Made by a program: the position numbers and the translations under genes. The notes below the pieces were generated by a model. It saw nothing but the letters and a program-made list of their open reading frames with translations. It did not search any database and was not told the DNA's origin. A DNA stretch of 64,000 bases from the NCBI GenBank assembly GCA_015501595.1, contig JADNRX010000001.1, positions 1,212,363 to 1,276,362 on the forward strand, read 5' to 3'. Each line of letters opens with the position of its first letter. Position 1 is the stretch's first letter. This DNA comes from Hymenopellis radicata (taxonomy: Eukaryota; Basidiomycota; Agaricomycetes; Agaricales; Physalacriaceae). Below, in pieces: positions 23,808 to 37,239 of this stretch.

Positions 23808-26256
23808 TTAGAATGAGAAGACAGCTGCGTTTTTCCTCGTGCCGAACATGTACACCAGAGCCTGACTCATGAACAGTCCAACTGTAATGCCAATCGTAAC
23901 AGCAATCATGGCACCTCCGATATCGATGCCGTTCCCATTAGCTGTAATTCCACCAGCTTGAGAGAGGCCAGACTACAGACACGATCGTCAGAGAAGAAAA
24001 GAAGATAAGACGCTGTGAAAAACTGACGGGAACCAAGAATAAGACACCCGTCACCATCGAGGTGAAAGCCGTGCCACCCATTTTTCGCGAATAGATGTTC
24101 CCAAGAAGACCAACAGTAAACGCGCCGATCGCAGATACGACATCTGATCGGTTGAAGATGTAGTGATTTGCGATCTTGTTTGATGTATAGGACGCGCATG
24201 AAATGAAGACCATAACAGGGAGTTGTTTGCTTTTCAGAGGCTGGAGGTTGGCAAGAGACGAAAGAAGAGAGAAGATAGGAACGATGATGATAGCAGTCCA
24301 AGTCGGGAAGGGCTGAAGGTACCACGGGAAATGCCTAGGTCTGTAGCACGCCTCGATGATGTCGTGCTCGTCAAGTGGTATTGTATGAGTGAATGTCCAA
24401 GTACCGACAAGAGGAATACTGTTGTTGATCGTTCCGTTATCGGCAACCCAGCTGCCAGTAAGAGAAACCGTCGTCGCTAAACTGCTAGCGAGTTCATCCA
24501 GTTGGTGGCGAGTGTTGCGGTCAAGTAGGAGATAGAAATCGGAACCGATTTGCAACCCGAATCCCTGCTTGCCACATGAGTAACGGTCAGGAAAAATCCA
24601 TGACAAAACACAAACCAAGAACAGCGTATAGATTAGGGCGTAGACCATTTTGACACTCCCGCATACAATATTCTTAGAAGCTAGCTCTAGCGAGCTGCTC
24701 ACTAACACCGGGATGAAGAGGGCTACATATGTAGGAGAAAAATGCTCACGAATCAAGTATCCGGGAAGAATGCCAATGATAGCTGACGAGGAAATGGCGG
24801 TATAGCAGAATATTTGACTCCGAATACTGCTCAGTCCTCGAGCGGTGAATGACACAAAGATAGCTGCCGTTATTCTGTGAGGTTGTTAGAAGGAGGTCAA
24901 ACCAAAGGCAGACACGTACTCGAAAACGTTCGCGTAGAGTGCACTTTTTGTAGCGCATAACTGAAGGATGGCTAACCCCAAGGCACCGATACCAGCAATC
25001 CAGAGATCCAAGAACGAACCGCCGAATGCAAGAGGACAGATCAAGGCGGATAAACAAAAGGCCATGAGACAACGAAAGGCCGTCGAATACATAGGAGGCG
25101 CGGTGAGAAGGTCCTCGAGCTGCTCAGTAGCTTTCTTGGCGCTGACCTCGTCATGAACAACGGATCGATATATCAAGTGCACTTTGTGCAGGGCACCCAA
25201 GGATAATCGACCACCACACTTGACGAAGTGCGTCTCGGAACAGCCCAGTTCTTGATCTCCAAAGGAACAGATGATGACGCCAGGCAAGTGGATGAACTCG
25301 GCTTCGACTTCTAGGATACGCGCGGCGGCGATAAGTTGGGATTCAATTCGATGGGAGGGAGCACCAAATGTCATCAGAGCACGAGCGAGTTTGATGAGAA
25401 ACTCTTGTCGGTTTCTCATTGCTGTGAGGAGGATGGTAAGCGATTTGATCTTGATAACAGTGCGGAAGAAAGGTATACATGTAACGTTGAACTCGATTTT
25501 GACGCGCATGAGATGCTTTCGACGGGAGCGATAGTCCATCTGGCGGAGCGCATTTTTTTCTATGTCTTCTGGGTCATCGAGATATCGAGCGCGATTGCCA
25601 GTTACGAGCGGATCGTCCGGATCCAAGACTTGGGAGCTGTTGGAGAAAGTAGAGTCCCTTCTGCTGTAATACTCTGGACGGCGCATACGTGAGTGGTCGT
25701 CGTCGTCAAAATCTTCGTCTTCGTCGTTGGGCCTCATCCTCTGCTTGAGAGAATGGAGATCGAGCATTTGCGAAGGGATGCCGCGTCGCTTCTCAGCGCG
25801 GTCGACATCAGGGTCAATTTTCAAGTCTCCGAGTTCTTCTTCCTCCGGAATTCGGATGTATTCTTGCTTTTTTGCAAAGCTGACACTGCGTCTTGTGGTC
25901 CGTGGTTGGTTGACAGACGGCGAGTTGCCAGAGAATGCGTTGTAGGAGTGTGGAGGCGGAGGAATGTCGTAGGGATGTTGATAGGAAGACAGTGTGTACC
26001 GCTCGTATTGTCCTCCAAGAGTGGCATCCGAGTCTCGCCTGTCTCGCCCATCCTCGTTCGGCGCGAGTGGTACTTGACTTATGCGGCGAGAAGAACGAGA
26101 GTCGTCTTGGGGAGATCTGAAAGGATTGTGGTCGTCTTGAAAGGCAGAAGTCCAATTAGGGACGCTACCAGGCGAATTGGCACGCCTTTGGTCGCCACCA
26201 GCGGCGGGGGGCGGTGATTGAGGCAGCGACAGGTCGCGCTGGTCGTGCGACGACAT
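23808..26256 (-). CDS. ThrE/Prm10-type multi-pass membrane protein
   Basis: Start MSSHDQRDLSLPQSP at 26256. The first 230 residues are disordered and charged. The ThrE-like domain then runs from RQEFLIKLARALMTFGAPSH through LEVEAEFIHLPGVIICSFGD, with at least eight hydrophobic segments (for example MAFCLSALICPLAFGGSFLD; LPVMVFISCASYTSN; SAIGAFTVGLLGNIYS). Secure introns follow ...YANVFE (about 24880), inside LPGYLI/LSSSLE (49 nt) and after GVLFLVP (23973-24027). The last exon, 23808-23972, ends ALVYMFGTRKNAAVFSF. Relatives are yeast Prm10 (pheromone-regulated) and bacterial threonine exporters. Transport is inferred from the family. Confidence 0.85.
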
Positions 26257-26758
26257 TTGAGCAACAAGCTGGTGGTAGTTGAACGTGAAGAATGTAGATC
26301 ACCAGCGATCGGCATAAAAATATTTGTAGATAAATTATACAGCGCCTAGTCATACTGTCTGCATTTATAACCTCGTTCCTGCACCTGGAAATAACAGTCA
26401 GATACGCGTCAACAAAAAAAAAAAAAGAAGAAAAAGAAATTTTCAGGACACCCGAGCGTATATTGGGAGTCTGGGAGTTGGTCCGCAGTGCACACGATGT
26501 GTACTTGGACTGGTGCACAGCATAAAGCTCATCAGAAAGCAAAGTGAAAAGTGCACTCACATGAAAGACGGTGGATGGAGAGAGCAAAGAAAATTTCGAC
26601 TTTTTATCAGGTACGGATGTCGGGCCGATATTTTCCCACGCGCGTGTCAGTGCCGACGGCCCTTGCTTGGAACACGCTAAATGTTGCATCGCTGCTGGCG
26701 GTAGTCGACCACATTCTCTCCACCACGATCTCTACCTGCCGCCATCATCGACGCTCTT
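26257..26758. promoter_or_regulatory. Shared upstream region of the ThrE-like and EFR3 genes
   Basis: About 500 bp between divergent starts, so it should hold both promoters. It contains a pure A run of 13 followed by purine-rich sequence near 26415-26441, the poly(dA) type of element common in fungal nucleosome-free promoters. No TATA box stands out. Confidence 0.4.
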
Positions 26759-29700
26759 ATGAACCTCTTGTTTACCCCCAATCACGTCCAGCTGCTCAAT
26801 TCCTGTTACCCGCCAACGTCGGCGTTGCTGACCGCTGGCCCCGACTACTCGCCCAACTCCCAGGAGCTCAGTCGTCTCACCTATTATGCGTCAGTCGTCT
26901 TGGAATCCTCATATATGCGCCCAATCATTCATACCATTTCAGTTCCAATCACCCTGGCAAGCTCAACAAGCTCGGCAGTGAGCTTGAGAAGCGCCTCAAG
27001 CTCGAATGTCGTAAGGCAAAGGCTGGAAATCAGCGAACTAGAGCGTAAATGCACCCGTTATTCTGTCTACACGATACTTCATGGTCTCGTTTAGGTCCCT
27101 TCTAATAACGCTAGCCATATTTCGCTCGCTTGCCACCGAATGCCGCCGCGACATTGCCCTTCTCTCCCCATCTCTTGTCGCTTCTGTCGACGCCTCCCTC
27201 GCTGCTGTCCCGTCTGATCTTGAAGTCGTTGCCAGGGCGGCTAGTGTTGTATGTCGCATTGTCTCTGTGGCTGTTTCGCCTGATCATCCGTAATAGTTTA
27301 CTGCTTGGACAACATACACCAACGGCCATCTCATTGGTGCAGATAGCGGCTTTACACGGGATTATCTTTCCGCACTTGGAGCCTTTGCTCAGCTCAGTTG
27401 CATACAAGTCAAAGACCAGGAAATACAAAATCGGTGCGTCCGCAGCTAGTTCCCTATATTCTCTTTTAAACTTATTCTTAGAACACGACTCATCGGCTTT
27501 GCCGCTCTCACTGGTGCTTTAAGCTCAGAGGCATTATACAATGATACCGTTCAATTTCGCGCCCAAGTTGCTATCATATTAAAGCCCATCCTGGTGACCA
27601 TGTTCCAAGCCGATCTGAAAGTCTTGGATGGCCAGTACGTCCCTCCCCCCATATCCTTTCTAAAGTTCACCATCTATCAGAGCAAATGGTGTGAAAGACG
27701 CTCCATTGTCTCCTTACCTATCCGAGTTCCGTACGCGGCCAACTATTGAGCGTCGGGCAGCGTCCATTCATCTACATGTAGACGGCGACAATGGCCCATC
27801 AATGTCGGATGTCTCAAGCGCTTGTCTTCGCGCGTATTTTGCGCTACTGGAACACTCGAACGGGTCACAACTGGGTTACATCATGCGCTCTTCTTTCGAC
27901 AACCTAGACCAGTTGAAGGGCTGGAGCAATCTCAGTCACTGCTGCTGGTACGCTCAAAAAACCGCTGACTGGTCGCAATATCAGTACCGTTACGCAGTCC
28001 CGACGTGGCTTGTTGAACGGCTGATAGAAGCAGATGACGCTCCTGTGGCGACTCCCATGCACCATGCCCTTACGAACATGGTCACTAACGTGTTTAACTC
28101 ACCAACGCCACTCGTTAATCTCTCTACTTCTGACATAATGTCCAACCTGATGACTGTTGTCATACGGCGCACCACCATCGACCCAGAGGACTCTTTACTT
28201 CCCTCACTCGTGCAGTGCATATCTTCTCTGGGATCTCATGTGTACTACTCGGACCAGATCCAAGATCTCACAGTAAGTGTACTCCACCGCCTTTAAGGAG
28301 ACGTTTCCTCACGATTTAACGTAGGTAGAGGTCATCAACAGATTGACCATGGTGGAGGTTCAAGGCGTCGTGATACGCGGCACAGTTACCAGTCCGCAAG
28401 TAAGAACAGAAGCTCTACGCGCCTTACTCGCTGGGCTACTAGGGCTCCTACATTCGGCGGATGTACACGAAGCTGTCTCTACACCAGGGAGCCGGAAGCA
28501 CTCAGGCTCTTTCTCTCACAAAGCGCCGTCGCCTTCCATTGATGCGTCTAACAAGCATACCGGTCCTGACGAACGTGCATCGCGTAGGACAAAGGTCTCT
28601 CCTGATATCTGGCACGACACGCTAAGTCTCTTGTGCGATAAGGACTTTGCTATTCGGACCGACTACGCGCGCGCATTGTCTTTCTACATTGCCAATGAAA
28701 TGCCAAAACATCCGGACATGAACGACGCAGGACATCACAAGATGCAGACGTTAAACAAAAACATCCTCCTGCATTCTGGCGACGCAGGGGCCAAGTTTCT
28801 CAACGCATTGCATTCGTACCTTTTCATATTGGCCACCACCTCTTCGTTGGGTCTGTCTTTAGCATCGAGCCCGTCTACATCGGTCTCAGCATCGACGAAT
28901 GGCGATTTACTAGAGCGCAAGTCTACCAAAATCCCGGTGGACCTTGCAAATGGAGAAAGCCCAGCGGCACCTGAGAGGCCGTCCTTGGCCAATATACAGG
29001 CCCCTCGCGGACGGAAGGTCTCTTTGGCGTTCAGGCTTTTAGAGGGAGCGTCAGACGCACCGTCATCTTCTTCCGCTACGCTCTCTGACTTCGCCGACAT
29101 TTTCGATGTGTTGGCAACGGTGCATGGTCAGTTACCTGTTCGCGGGCTTCTGATTGGACTTCCGATGCTCCTTGCCTTGGACGCTCAAACGAGGAAAGAG
29201 ACAAATGAAGACCCCGTCGTCGTTAGGAAACATAATGCGATCAAGAGTGTTTTGGCTAAGGTGTGGCTGTTGTTGGGCTCCCAGTGGGATTTGCCGGCGT
29301 TAGTGGACATCGCGGAAAAGGTTTGATTCCGCCTTCTCATTCTGACAGGACCTGATGCCATAGCTGTAGGCCTTGAAAGTTGCCCCGGAAACTGCAAAGC
29401 TCCCGTCTATGCCTTCGTTAGAGTTGGGTCATCATCACCCTCCTCAACAAGCGACCGGATTTGCTACAGCACCTTTGAGTCCTGAAGAAACGTCTTGGGC
29501 GGGAGTGGACGCTGAAGCTGCCTTGTCATTACTGGTTGACAGTGCGAACGTTCGAGAAGCAATGGGGCTTGACAGCGCGAGTCTCAGTAAAAGATTTTCG
29601 CAAAAATGGACTGCGTCGGAGGCGTTGCAAGATTGTGAGTTGAAGATGTCACCCGCAATTGAATCAACACTCATACAAACGCTCAGCCTACAAACGGTCG

Positions 29701-30099
29701 ACCTCGTACGATAACACCATCCGCGGGGATGGTGTATCGCCTCTCCTCAAAATATCCCCTGCTCTAATGCACATCGAAAACATGTCCATGCAGAGCCTCG
29801 CACGTTCCACGCGCGGTGTAGGAGTGACAGACTTGAGGGAGGCGTTGGAAGGGCGAAGTAGCATGTCTAATCCTGCTCTTGTGATGCGGCCCTCCTCTAT
29901 ATCCACTCTGGACCACAACTCGTCTCTCGCCGGTGGCGATAGCCGTCTCACGCAGACTCGCTCGAGGACCAAGAAACGCACCATCACTGGCGGCCCTGGG
30001 GAAGTGAGAGATGTCCTGAATAAACTCGGGATCGGGAAGCAGAATGGCAGTCTGTTAAAGGCTTCGTTCCCCGCTCTGCAAAGAGACCAACGTCACTGA
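26759..30099 (+). CDS. EFR3: EFR3, plasma-membrane anchor of the PI4-kinase complex
   Basis: The N-terminus MNLLFTPNHVQLLNSCYPPT carries the Cys used for membrane attachment in Efr3 proteins, followed by SQELSRLTYYAS and LNKLGSELEKRLK. Later exons (SLLITLAIFRSLATECRRDI; FTAWTTYTNGHLIGAD; RLIGFAALTGALSSEALYND; VAIILKPILVTMF; SSACLRAYFALLEHSNGSQL; then the 28343-29326 exon) give a long helical-repeat protein, about 950 residues, with a disordered C-terminal third. Efr3 recruits the Stt4 PI4-kinase with Ypp1. The first intron is awkward: the acceptor at 26942 would keep NHPGK but is out of frame, and the acceptor at 26961 is in frame. The other joins are GT-AG and clean. Confidence 0.88.
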
Positions 30100-30382
30100 A
30101 CTTGCGCGCATTGCGGCGTTCCCTTATTTAAACTTTTAACAGACTAATCTCTGGTAGGATTCGGGTAATTGAGCACGCTACTATTCTTATTTGCATTGTA
30201 ATTATTCTACACCTTATGATGACTGGCCAAACGTAACGCACTTGATCACGGCCTATTTTGGATACACTAATTTTGCGCCACTAAGTTAATCGAATCGAAA
30301 GCAAGTTGGTTGGTATCATGTGTCCATACAGCCCAATATTAATCCACCCATAACTTACATTATATGTGTCTTATCACCTACG

Positions 30383-32629
30383 CTAAGCACCCTTCTCCCC
30401 TTCGCAATAATCCAAATTCTCGAATCTACCATCTGCGCTCGACTGGTATCGTATCGGAATATCCAGGCCATCATTTTCACTGATTACCACCGGTAGAGAT
30501 GACTCCTGCATGAGTTGTACCATTCTCGCGGTCCCGACGTCCTTGGGACGTTGGGTTTTAGATAGGTCCGTTCGCCATCCCAAAAGTGAAACAGCGAGCG
30601 CGGCTAAAGCCAGGCTGGCTACGAACGACACTAAAGCGCGCCAGAAAATTATCTGAAGGTGTGCTTCAGGGTTGCTCATGGTTATTGACACGCTGCCATG
30701 TGAGCTTTGGGGCCCCGATGACGGCGACAAATCGCCAAACGAGGTGCAGTCATCGCTATACACCATTGACGGTAGGCTGCATTTTTGCCAGTAGTTCCAA
30801 AGGTAAGAGGTCGCGAGGAGCTCGAGGGTGGCTTCGAGCCCCTGAAGAGTAGCGCTTTCGTTAGACTTGCAGAGAGCTTTCCCCAAGAACTGCTGCACGA
30901 TGTCGTCTCCGGTAAAAGCGATGAGGAACTGTCGATCTATATCCATATCGGTTTCCTCCCACTCGAAGACGCCCCATTCATGTGGAGGCGGATTCTGCGG
31001 TGTGTCGCCATCAGCTAGCAGCCCAGCTTGAGTGACTGACACGTTGAGCGTCACTGACTCCATTGTACATCCGATGACTTGGACATAGCCTTTGATTGTG
31101 CCTTCTTCTTCCTCCTCCTCCTCTTCCTCTTCATCATCGTCGTCGTCACCGTCACCACCATCATAGCTGGACGAAATAGTGAAGTTGGTCGAAAGCCCGG
31201 TGGAACCTGTCGAGTCTCGGAGGAGGAAAGACGGATCTCCAGTAGCGAGGACAAAAATCACTTGTTGATGACCCACAACGCCTTCACCGGAGAACTTCCA
31301 CGGCTGAAGCATTATTTCAGTCGGTAAGCCTACATTCGCTAGTCCGGTGAGCTTGTGTGCCCAAACATCAGAGACAACCAGGCCTGGACTAGAATCCCAG
31401 TATGGTGGCTTGCTCATGGTGACATTCAACCATACTTGGTTGTCGGTCGGGGTTTTAGGACCACCGACACCGCCAGATTTGATGACACTAAGGGGATTTG
31501 ATGCATCGTTCGAATTTGGCGCGAGGAGTAGCATTTCTACGACAGCATCGGTGGGCTGAGCGCATTGGACATTTACTCGTGTTGCGTTGACGGTGACTAG
31601 AAGGCGATGAGTCAGGGAAAGAGGCATTCAAACAGACGCACCCAAGTCGTAAGAGTACAATGGAGCGGGGACATCATGAAGAACGCTAGATACAGTGAGT
31701 CTAGAGACGGCGAAGGAGAGAGAATGGTGTACCTCGCGTGTATGCCCGGATGTTGGGTGTTATTCACCTTAGCTAGAAACATTTCTTTGCGGGCGACACT
31801 CCAAAGAGCTCTTTGATCTGCATCTGTGACCACGGTGACGCCCACTTGGCTGAACCCGTAGTTGCCGGAATGGCTTGAAGCAGAGTATTCCGAAGTGGAT
31901 ACCATGCTATATCGGTAGACACTGACACCTGAAAGAGATATGGGCTATTGGCGAAGTGAGATACAAGAACGAAGAGTAAACACACCTAGTACACCTGATG
32001 CGCTCAATTGCAGGATTGTTCCCGCCAAAAGATACAGAGGGATGCCAAAGTATATAGACCGAAAAGGGTGGTGTAGGCGGCTTCTTGTTTCGGATGGGGA
32101 TCGGGTGAACCAGGTGGAAATGGCTGCAGGGAGACCCGACCATACTCGTATTCTCGTATCGAGTTCAAATAGACTGCGCGCTGGAGACATCAATGTCATC
32201 ACACGGGGTTTGAGGTGGAGGCACACGAAGACGTACGGTGGCGAACGGCTTTGTCGACGCCGATAGTGCGACAAGCGATGGTTAGGAGCACAATGACGAC
32301 TGTAAAGAATGCCTGGAATCCAGTGTGAGATAGCTTGATAGTTCGGTCGCCTACGCGGAAAGAATCAGTAAAACGAGTAGGTAAACACAACCCTATGTAC
32401 GCACAGACTCGATGTCGACCTCTACTGCATGCTCCCAGTGCATAATTCCCACTACCAGTATCACCGCAAAGACCAGCACGAGCAGGGCGTGGAAGAGATG
32501 GATGCACAGGATCCATTTCGAGATTCTCGTCGTCGGCGCTGGCGGTGCTAGTGTCGTCGACGACGCATTGGACAGGCGCTCGGCCCTGCCCTTGAGAGAC
32601 CCGGCATCGCTACCCAACAGCAGTACCAT
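30383..32629 (-). CDS. Membrane protein with luminal domain and acidic tract
   Basis: The start at 32629 is followed by one transmembrane helix (ISKWILCIHLFHALLVLVFA) and HWEHAVEVDIESV. A second exon has KLSHTGFQAFFTVVIVLLT. Several small exons lie near 31600-32300, then a 1.2-kb exon (30383-31627) with many N-glycosylation sites, a poly-Asp/Glu run at 31080-31150 (DGGDGDDDDDEEEE...) and a C-terminal helix (IIFWRALVSFVASLALAALA), ending in a short cytosolic tail. At least three helices are seen. The architecture recurs in Agaricomycetes without known function. Exons between 31640 and 32350 are not fixed. Confidence 0.6.
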
Positions 32630-32857
32630 TCGTGTGTTAGAGTGAGGTGGCTAGCAGCCTGAGAGGCATTCACCCACTTCGTGAGAATAGCTGAATGACA
32701 CTGGATCTGATGGTGACGTTCGACCGGGTTAGGGTTTCAACCGGTCTCGATTCAGGATTCAAAAGGATTCAGATCATTTGCCAGGCTATTTTAGGCAACA
32801 AAGAGGCGCTCACAGGGCGCTCAAAAAGCAAAACGTTGAATACAGTAATTATACAAG

Positions 32858-34364
32858 CTATCGATACATTACACTGGTCACCAACTCATATCGGCTGGAG
32901 AACATCAGTAAAATTTCTTGGCGTGAGGAAGAAAACCTAAACGGACCTGTCTCGAGCTTAGTTTTTCGCACGTCTTCCATGATTCGGGCGACGTGGTTAT
33001 CGAGCATCTCCACATACGGTCTTAGTGAAGTCAGCAGCCAGTCTAGAGACCGTCAAACGAGATACCCGGCAAGCGTAAATCAGAAATTCACCTTCGTCAC
33101 CAGCGCCCTCTTCCGCATGTTCTGGTTTATTTAACCGGTTCAATTCATCAAGAAGTTGACCGACAGTCGGCACCGTGTCAGGATCAAATTCTTCCACCTT
33201 GGCTGGATCAACGGGCACACAGACACGTCCGGTCTTAGGATGAACGCAGAAAGGCGCTTTGAGAAGATGGTTTCGCTTCTTTGATACTTCAGCATCGAGA
33301 CGAGGATACGTGTATTGCAGAACAATATCTTCCATCGCTGCAGATAGGGTAGCCTATGGCAGAGTGAGAATTCAGAACGAGTATCTGAGAGCTCCAACGT
33401 ACACGATCGGAGGCCTTCTTCACCAGGGCCCTGAAATCATCCCATTTATCAGAGGATGAACGGTCGGGATCGGCTGACCACTTTGTACGCAATGTATGGA
33501 CAATGCTCGCATCGGGGATGAGTTGCAGGAGAGCCTCGTAGCCTTCTTCGCTCGCGAAACAGTCTTGGTCGGCGAGGATGAGATCCGAGAAAATGTTAGC
33601 AAGGTCTTTGATGATTCCGCTGAGTGCACAATGAGCGTCCCGTAGTGAATGAGGATAGGTAGAGCGTACCCTAATGACGGTGGCAATGCCTTTGAACCAA
33701 ACCGAACATTTACTTTCTTCCCCGACTCTTTGCCTGGTTGGACAACGGTAAGCCATCCAACGATCGCTCTTCGTTCATCGTCTGTAAGCTCCATTGCTTC
33801 TGGATCTGATATCCACAAATGGATACCACGTCGACCTGAGTAAATCCATATGAGATGCTGGTAGCCGAACTGGTCGCGTATAGATTTGTCCAAGACGCGT
33901 ACAGCTGCTGAGATGAAAGCCCAACAACGCTTGCAGATGCCAGCGTCTGAGCAACATGTCCGTATAGGATCATAATCCGTCATATCGATATCGAATACGA
34001 GTTCGCGCTGTAAGGGCTTAAATTTTCCTGGCTGCAATGTTCTCCGGTCGCGCGGCTGTAGTGTACTTAGTGTCAGGCTCGAAGCAGGAAGGCGTTGAGA
34101 TACCTTGTGGGTGTACGTTGGCCCTATCTCAAAACGCGTCGGGTTATACTTGATAACTTGCTTTTTCAATTCGTCTGCAGTCGTGAAGGAGTTGTAGCGC
34201 AGGTAGACATCACCAGGAAGCGTGAAGGCGAATTCTCTGTTGGAAAACAGCTTTGTTGGCGCGTGCTGGTGGTTGAGCCAGGTGAAGATAGATTTGAATG
34301 GGTAGAGGCGACTGTAAAAGATGCTAAGCGCCTCGGGAGAGGACGTGTCCATGTCGTTGCTCAT
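32858..34364 (-). CDS. PRI1: DNA primase small (catalytic) subunit
   Basis: MSNDMDTSSPEALSIFYSRL at 34364 begins the archaeo-eukaryotic primase fold. The catalytic acid motif is ELVFDIDMTDYDPIRTCC, the zinc motif CC-x5-C-x2-CW follows, and the nucleotide-binding motif is YSGRRGIHLWISDPEAM. Downstream exons carry DKWDDFRALVKKASDR, MEDIVLQYTYPRLDAEVSKK, KAPFCVHPKTGRVCVPVDP and the last exon WLLTSLRPYVEMLDNHVARI, ending MYR at 32858. All key residues are present. With PRI2 and Pol alpha it makes the RNA primers of nuclear replication. Confidence 0.93.
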
Positions 34365-34732
34365 TGGTGGGATGAGGCAGGCGGAGACGCGACTGTCACG
34401 ACGACACGAAGTCGATCACATCACGGTTTTGTGACAGTCGTGTCTTTCTCTGGACCACCACCGTCAGACTCATTGTCGACAGCTGGATTACCTGTCGTCG
34501 CCATTGAATGCATAATCCTTCATCTTGTCTCTGTATACTGTAGCCTTACTGGCTGTCCCTCAGTAAGTACGCTTCCACATAGGTCAACATTTTCCATCAC
34601 TGACAATACATCTTTGTAGTGTGCTACGCAGTGCCTGTACATTCGTTTCGCTCGTCATTCCAACACAGAAAATATATATGTTGCCTGCCAGTTGTATGGT
34701 CTCGTCGGTCCATAGATTTGATCCACTGGAAA

Positions 34733-34740
34733 CTCCGGAT
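34733..34740. repeat. Target-site duplication, left copy
   Basis: CTCCGGAT directly left of the element. In the epimerase sense it reads ATCCGGAG, within the codons for Asn-Pro-Glu. Confidence 0.9.
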
Positions 34741-34780
34741 GAGGGGACACTTTCGTCGTCTTACTCGCCCTGACCCCTTT
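34741..34780 (+). repeat. Left terminal inverted repeat
   Basis: Begins GAGGGGACAC; bases 34750-34779 are the exact complement of 39225-39254 at the other end. Confidence 0.88.
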
Positions 34781-36635
34781 CCGTTGCTTCTTCTTCTTAC
34801 TAGTGCCGGTGACAGGTCCGATTAGTTCCGAGCGTCCCAAACGAGAACCGGTAACTCAACATTTTTAGATGATCGCACCATGGCGCTCATGCCATGGGTG
34901 CGCATATTGACGCGGCTATGGCTTGTGTCTTCGTGACAGCAGCATCCTGGATATCAACGGCAAGACTCCAGATTTATCGTCCCTCGCTTCCGGGAAGTCG
35001 AGACATGTGCCAGCCTTGCAATAGACAACGGTTATCGACTGACTTTACCATGACTCGCGCTCTATCTACTGACGATAGTCTGCCTAGACAGCTTTGACCA
35101 GGTTCAACACGTACTGGTCCATCTTGTCAATGTTGGCCGAATTTGTACTGACGCTAATGGTTACGTTAGCGTATCTAACCATTTCCCCGCGACCGTAGTG
35201 AGTCTTATGCGACAGCTGGCTCGGTAAGACGTCTTTCACGTTTCGACGCTTGACTCTGACTGATCTGATTATAGCGTGGCTTTGTCGCCGGTTGTCTTCG
35301 AGTTCTCTGGGGCGTCCGTATGTCAATGTTGCTCACATCTTGGCCGACTAACCATTCATCTAGGCCTTCATCATCGCGTCTCACTCTTCCAATGATGTAC
35401 GTCTCATCTCGAGTGTTTAAACTACTCGGTTCTAACCAGACTGTTAGTTTATATCAGCACTGGATTTATCACTTGGCTGTGTGGTGAATGTTGACTTAGC
35501 TCCGCGCCGGTCAACTGCATTTCTACGTGACGGCACTGTGTATCACGAACCGTTCAACTTTCTCTTTGTACTCCCGCCGGTCGAGGCCAAGGACGTCAAC
35601 ACATGAGCGACCGAGAAATGGCTGCCATTAGCGCAGCCGTCGTGACCAAGGAATATCGGGTTCAGCTCCATGTTGGTGAGCTGCTCCTGGCGGTCTTGCA
35701 CATACAATTTGGTCTTATCATGTTTCACAGCTTCCCGCACCGTGTCTGCTATCAACGGGTGGGCGGCGCTGCGACATTTAGTCCAATCTCTGTATACTCA
35801 TTTCCCCCGGAGACCCCTTTGGAAGGGATTGGGACGAATCTAGGAGCTTGTCTTCGTAGCCGGTGAATCGTTCAGTCAGGACAAAAGATCTGTCGCCATC
35901 CCAATTGGATCCTAAAGCACGGAGATTTAATTTGTACACAGGCGAAGTGAAGGCTAGTTTCCTATTTCTTCTCCAGGCCTTTCCGTACTCACGCTTGTTT
36001 ACTAGACGCCCGATGCTCCTGGACGATATGTCGGATATTGGCGCTTGAAGAATTCGATTTTTCACCTCTTGGGAGCAAGCATCTGTGAGTTCATTTTCTT
36101 TTCCTACTTGAAAGTTGTCTAATGAAAGTGCAAGTATTACCGTGGCCGAACACCACAACATCGGCAGTGGTGAATCAACCTGGAATCAACCTACCGTCTT
36201 CGATGTCGTCGTCTTCCATCATTGTCGACCGCCGTCGCCGTCACTGCTGCTTCCAGGTCGACTAGCTCCGATGTCATCATCTCCCTTGACAGGTCCGAAG
36301 ATTCGTTCTCTGGAGCGTCGTTGGTCAGTGATCAGTCGTCTCAGGATTGGAGGATGGACGTGTAAACGCTTCTCCAGCCTCGTCCACGCCGGCCGCTCGT
36401 GAAGAAGTACCTGGTCGTCGTGGATATCCCGGTTACATGTATACCTGATGTATACCAATTTGTCGACCATCTATGGGCGTTTGAGGGCCGAAATTAATCC
36501 ACTGAGATTCCCATCCTGACCATGTGTACGCTACCTGGACGCGAGCACAAGGCACTGCCGGAGTGTGTGCTTGAGTCACAGTGTGTCGACTCGGATCCAT
36601 TGAGTAAACGACAAACCCACTCGGTGCCGAGCTAA

Positions 36636-37239
36636 GTGGAGACGACATTTGCATTAGGGAAGAGCGGTCAACTCAAGGTGGATGCGGGGACTGTGGGATG
36701 TATCGTCCCTTCAACCGAGCAAGTGAGGCAGGCGGTCTTGGAAGCATGGCCTGCGGATATCCCAGCTTTGGTCAAGGTGTTGGATGGGCTGATTCTGAAG
36801 GAGGACGTGATGCGTAGAGCAGTGTCGACGTCCGAGTCGGAAGCCAGTCTGATCACGGGCATGCTTGCCACATTGTTCCTGATGTGTGATGCCGGAGCTG
36901 GTCGAACGTATCGTCCAGTCCCCGTTCGAGGTAATCAAAGAGTATCTGCGCCTCGTGGACAATACGAAACAGCGGAGGGTATGGGACTCGTTGTAGCTGG
37001 ATGTCAAAACACTGGTGGATCTGGCCAAGAAGGTTCCTCTGTCGCTAGGAGGAGCCAAGCTGGACAATGTGAGTCTAGATGGCGAAGATGCAGAGACGGT
37101 GAAGCGCATTCTGCGTACACCATCGGGACTCTTCCTCTCCAAGGAGGGATACTCGGTTATCCTTTCGACTATGAACCTGGACCTCATCGACGGATCGCGT
37201 GAGGACAGCGAAAGGAATACACGAAGCTCTATGGGATGA
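36636..37239 (+). pseudogene. Helical protein fragment inside the transposon, frame-broken
   Basis: A first frame (VRQAVLEAWPADIPALVKVL; RRAVSTSESEASLITGMLAT) changes near 36895 to a second (ELVERIVQSPFEVIKEYLRL). After a stop at 36993-36995 this continues as LVDLAKKVPLSLGGAKLDNV and VKRILRTPSGLFLSKEGYSV. Both halves have amphipathic helix patterns like one original protein. I do not recognise the family. It may be part of the lost transposase or a captured host gene. Confidence 0.4.

Noticed and set aside
25693..26217. 174-codon plus-strand frame
   Set aside because: Antisense to the disordered N-terminus of the ThrE-like gene; composition mirrors the opposite codons.
35778..36161. Separate host gene on the minus strand inside the transposon
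   Set aside because: The frame looks partly protein-like, but there is no supported start, splice partner or family; it is kept only as possible cargo.
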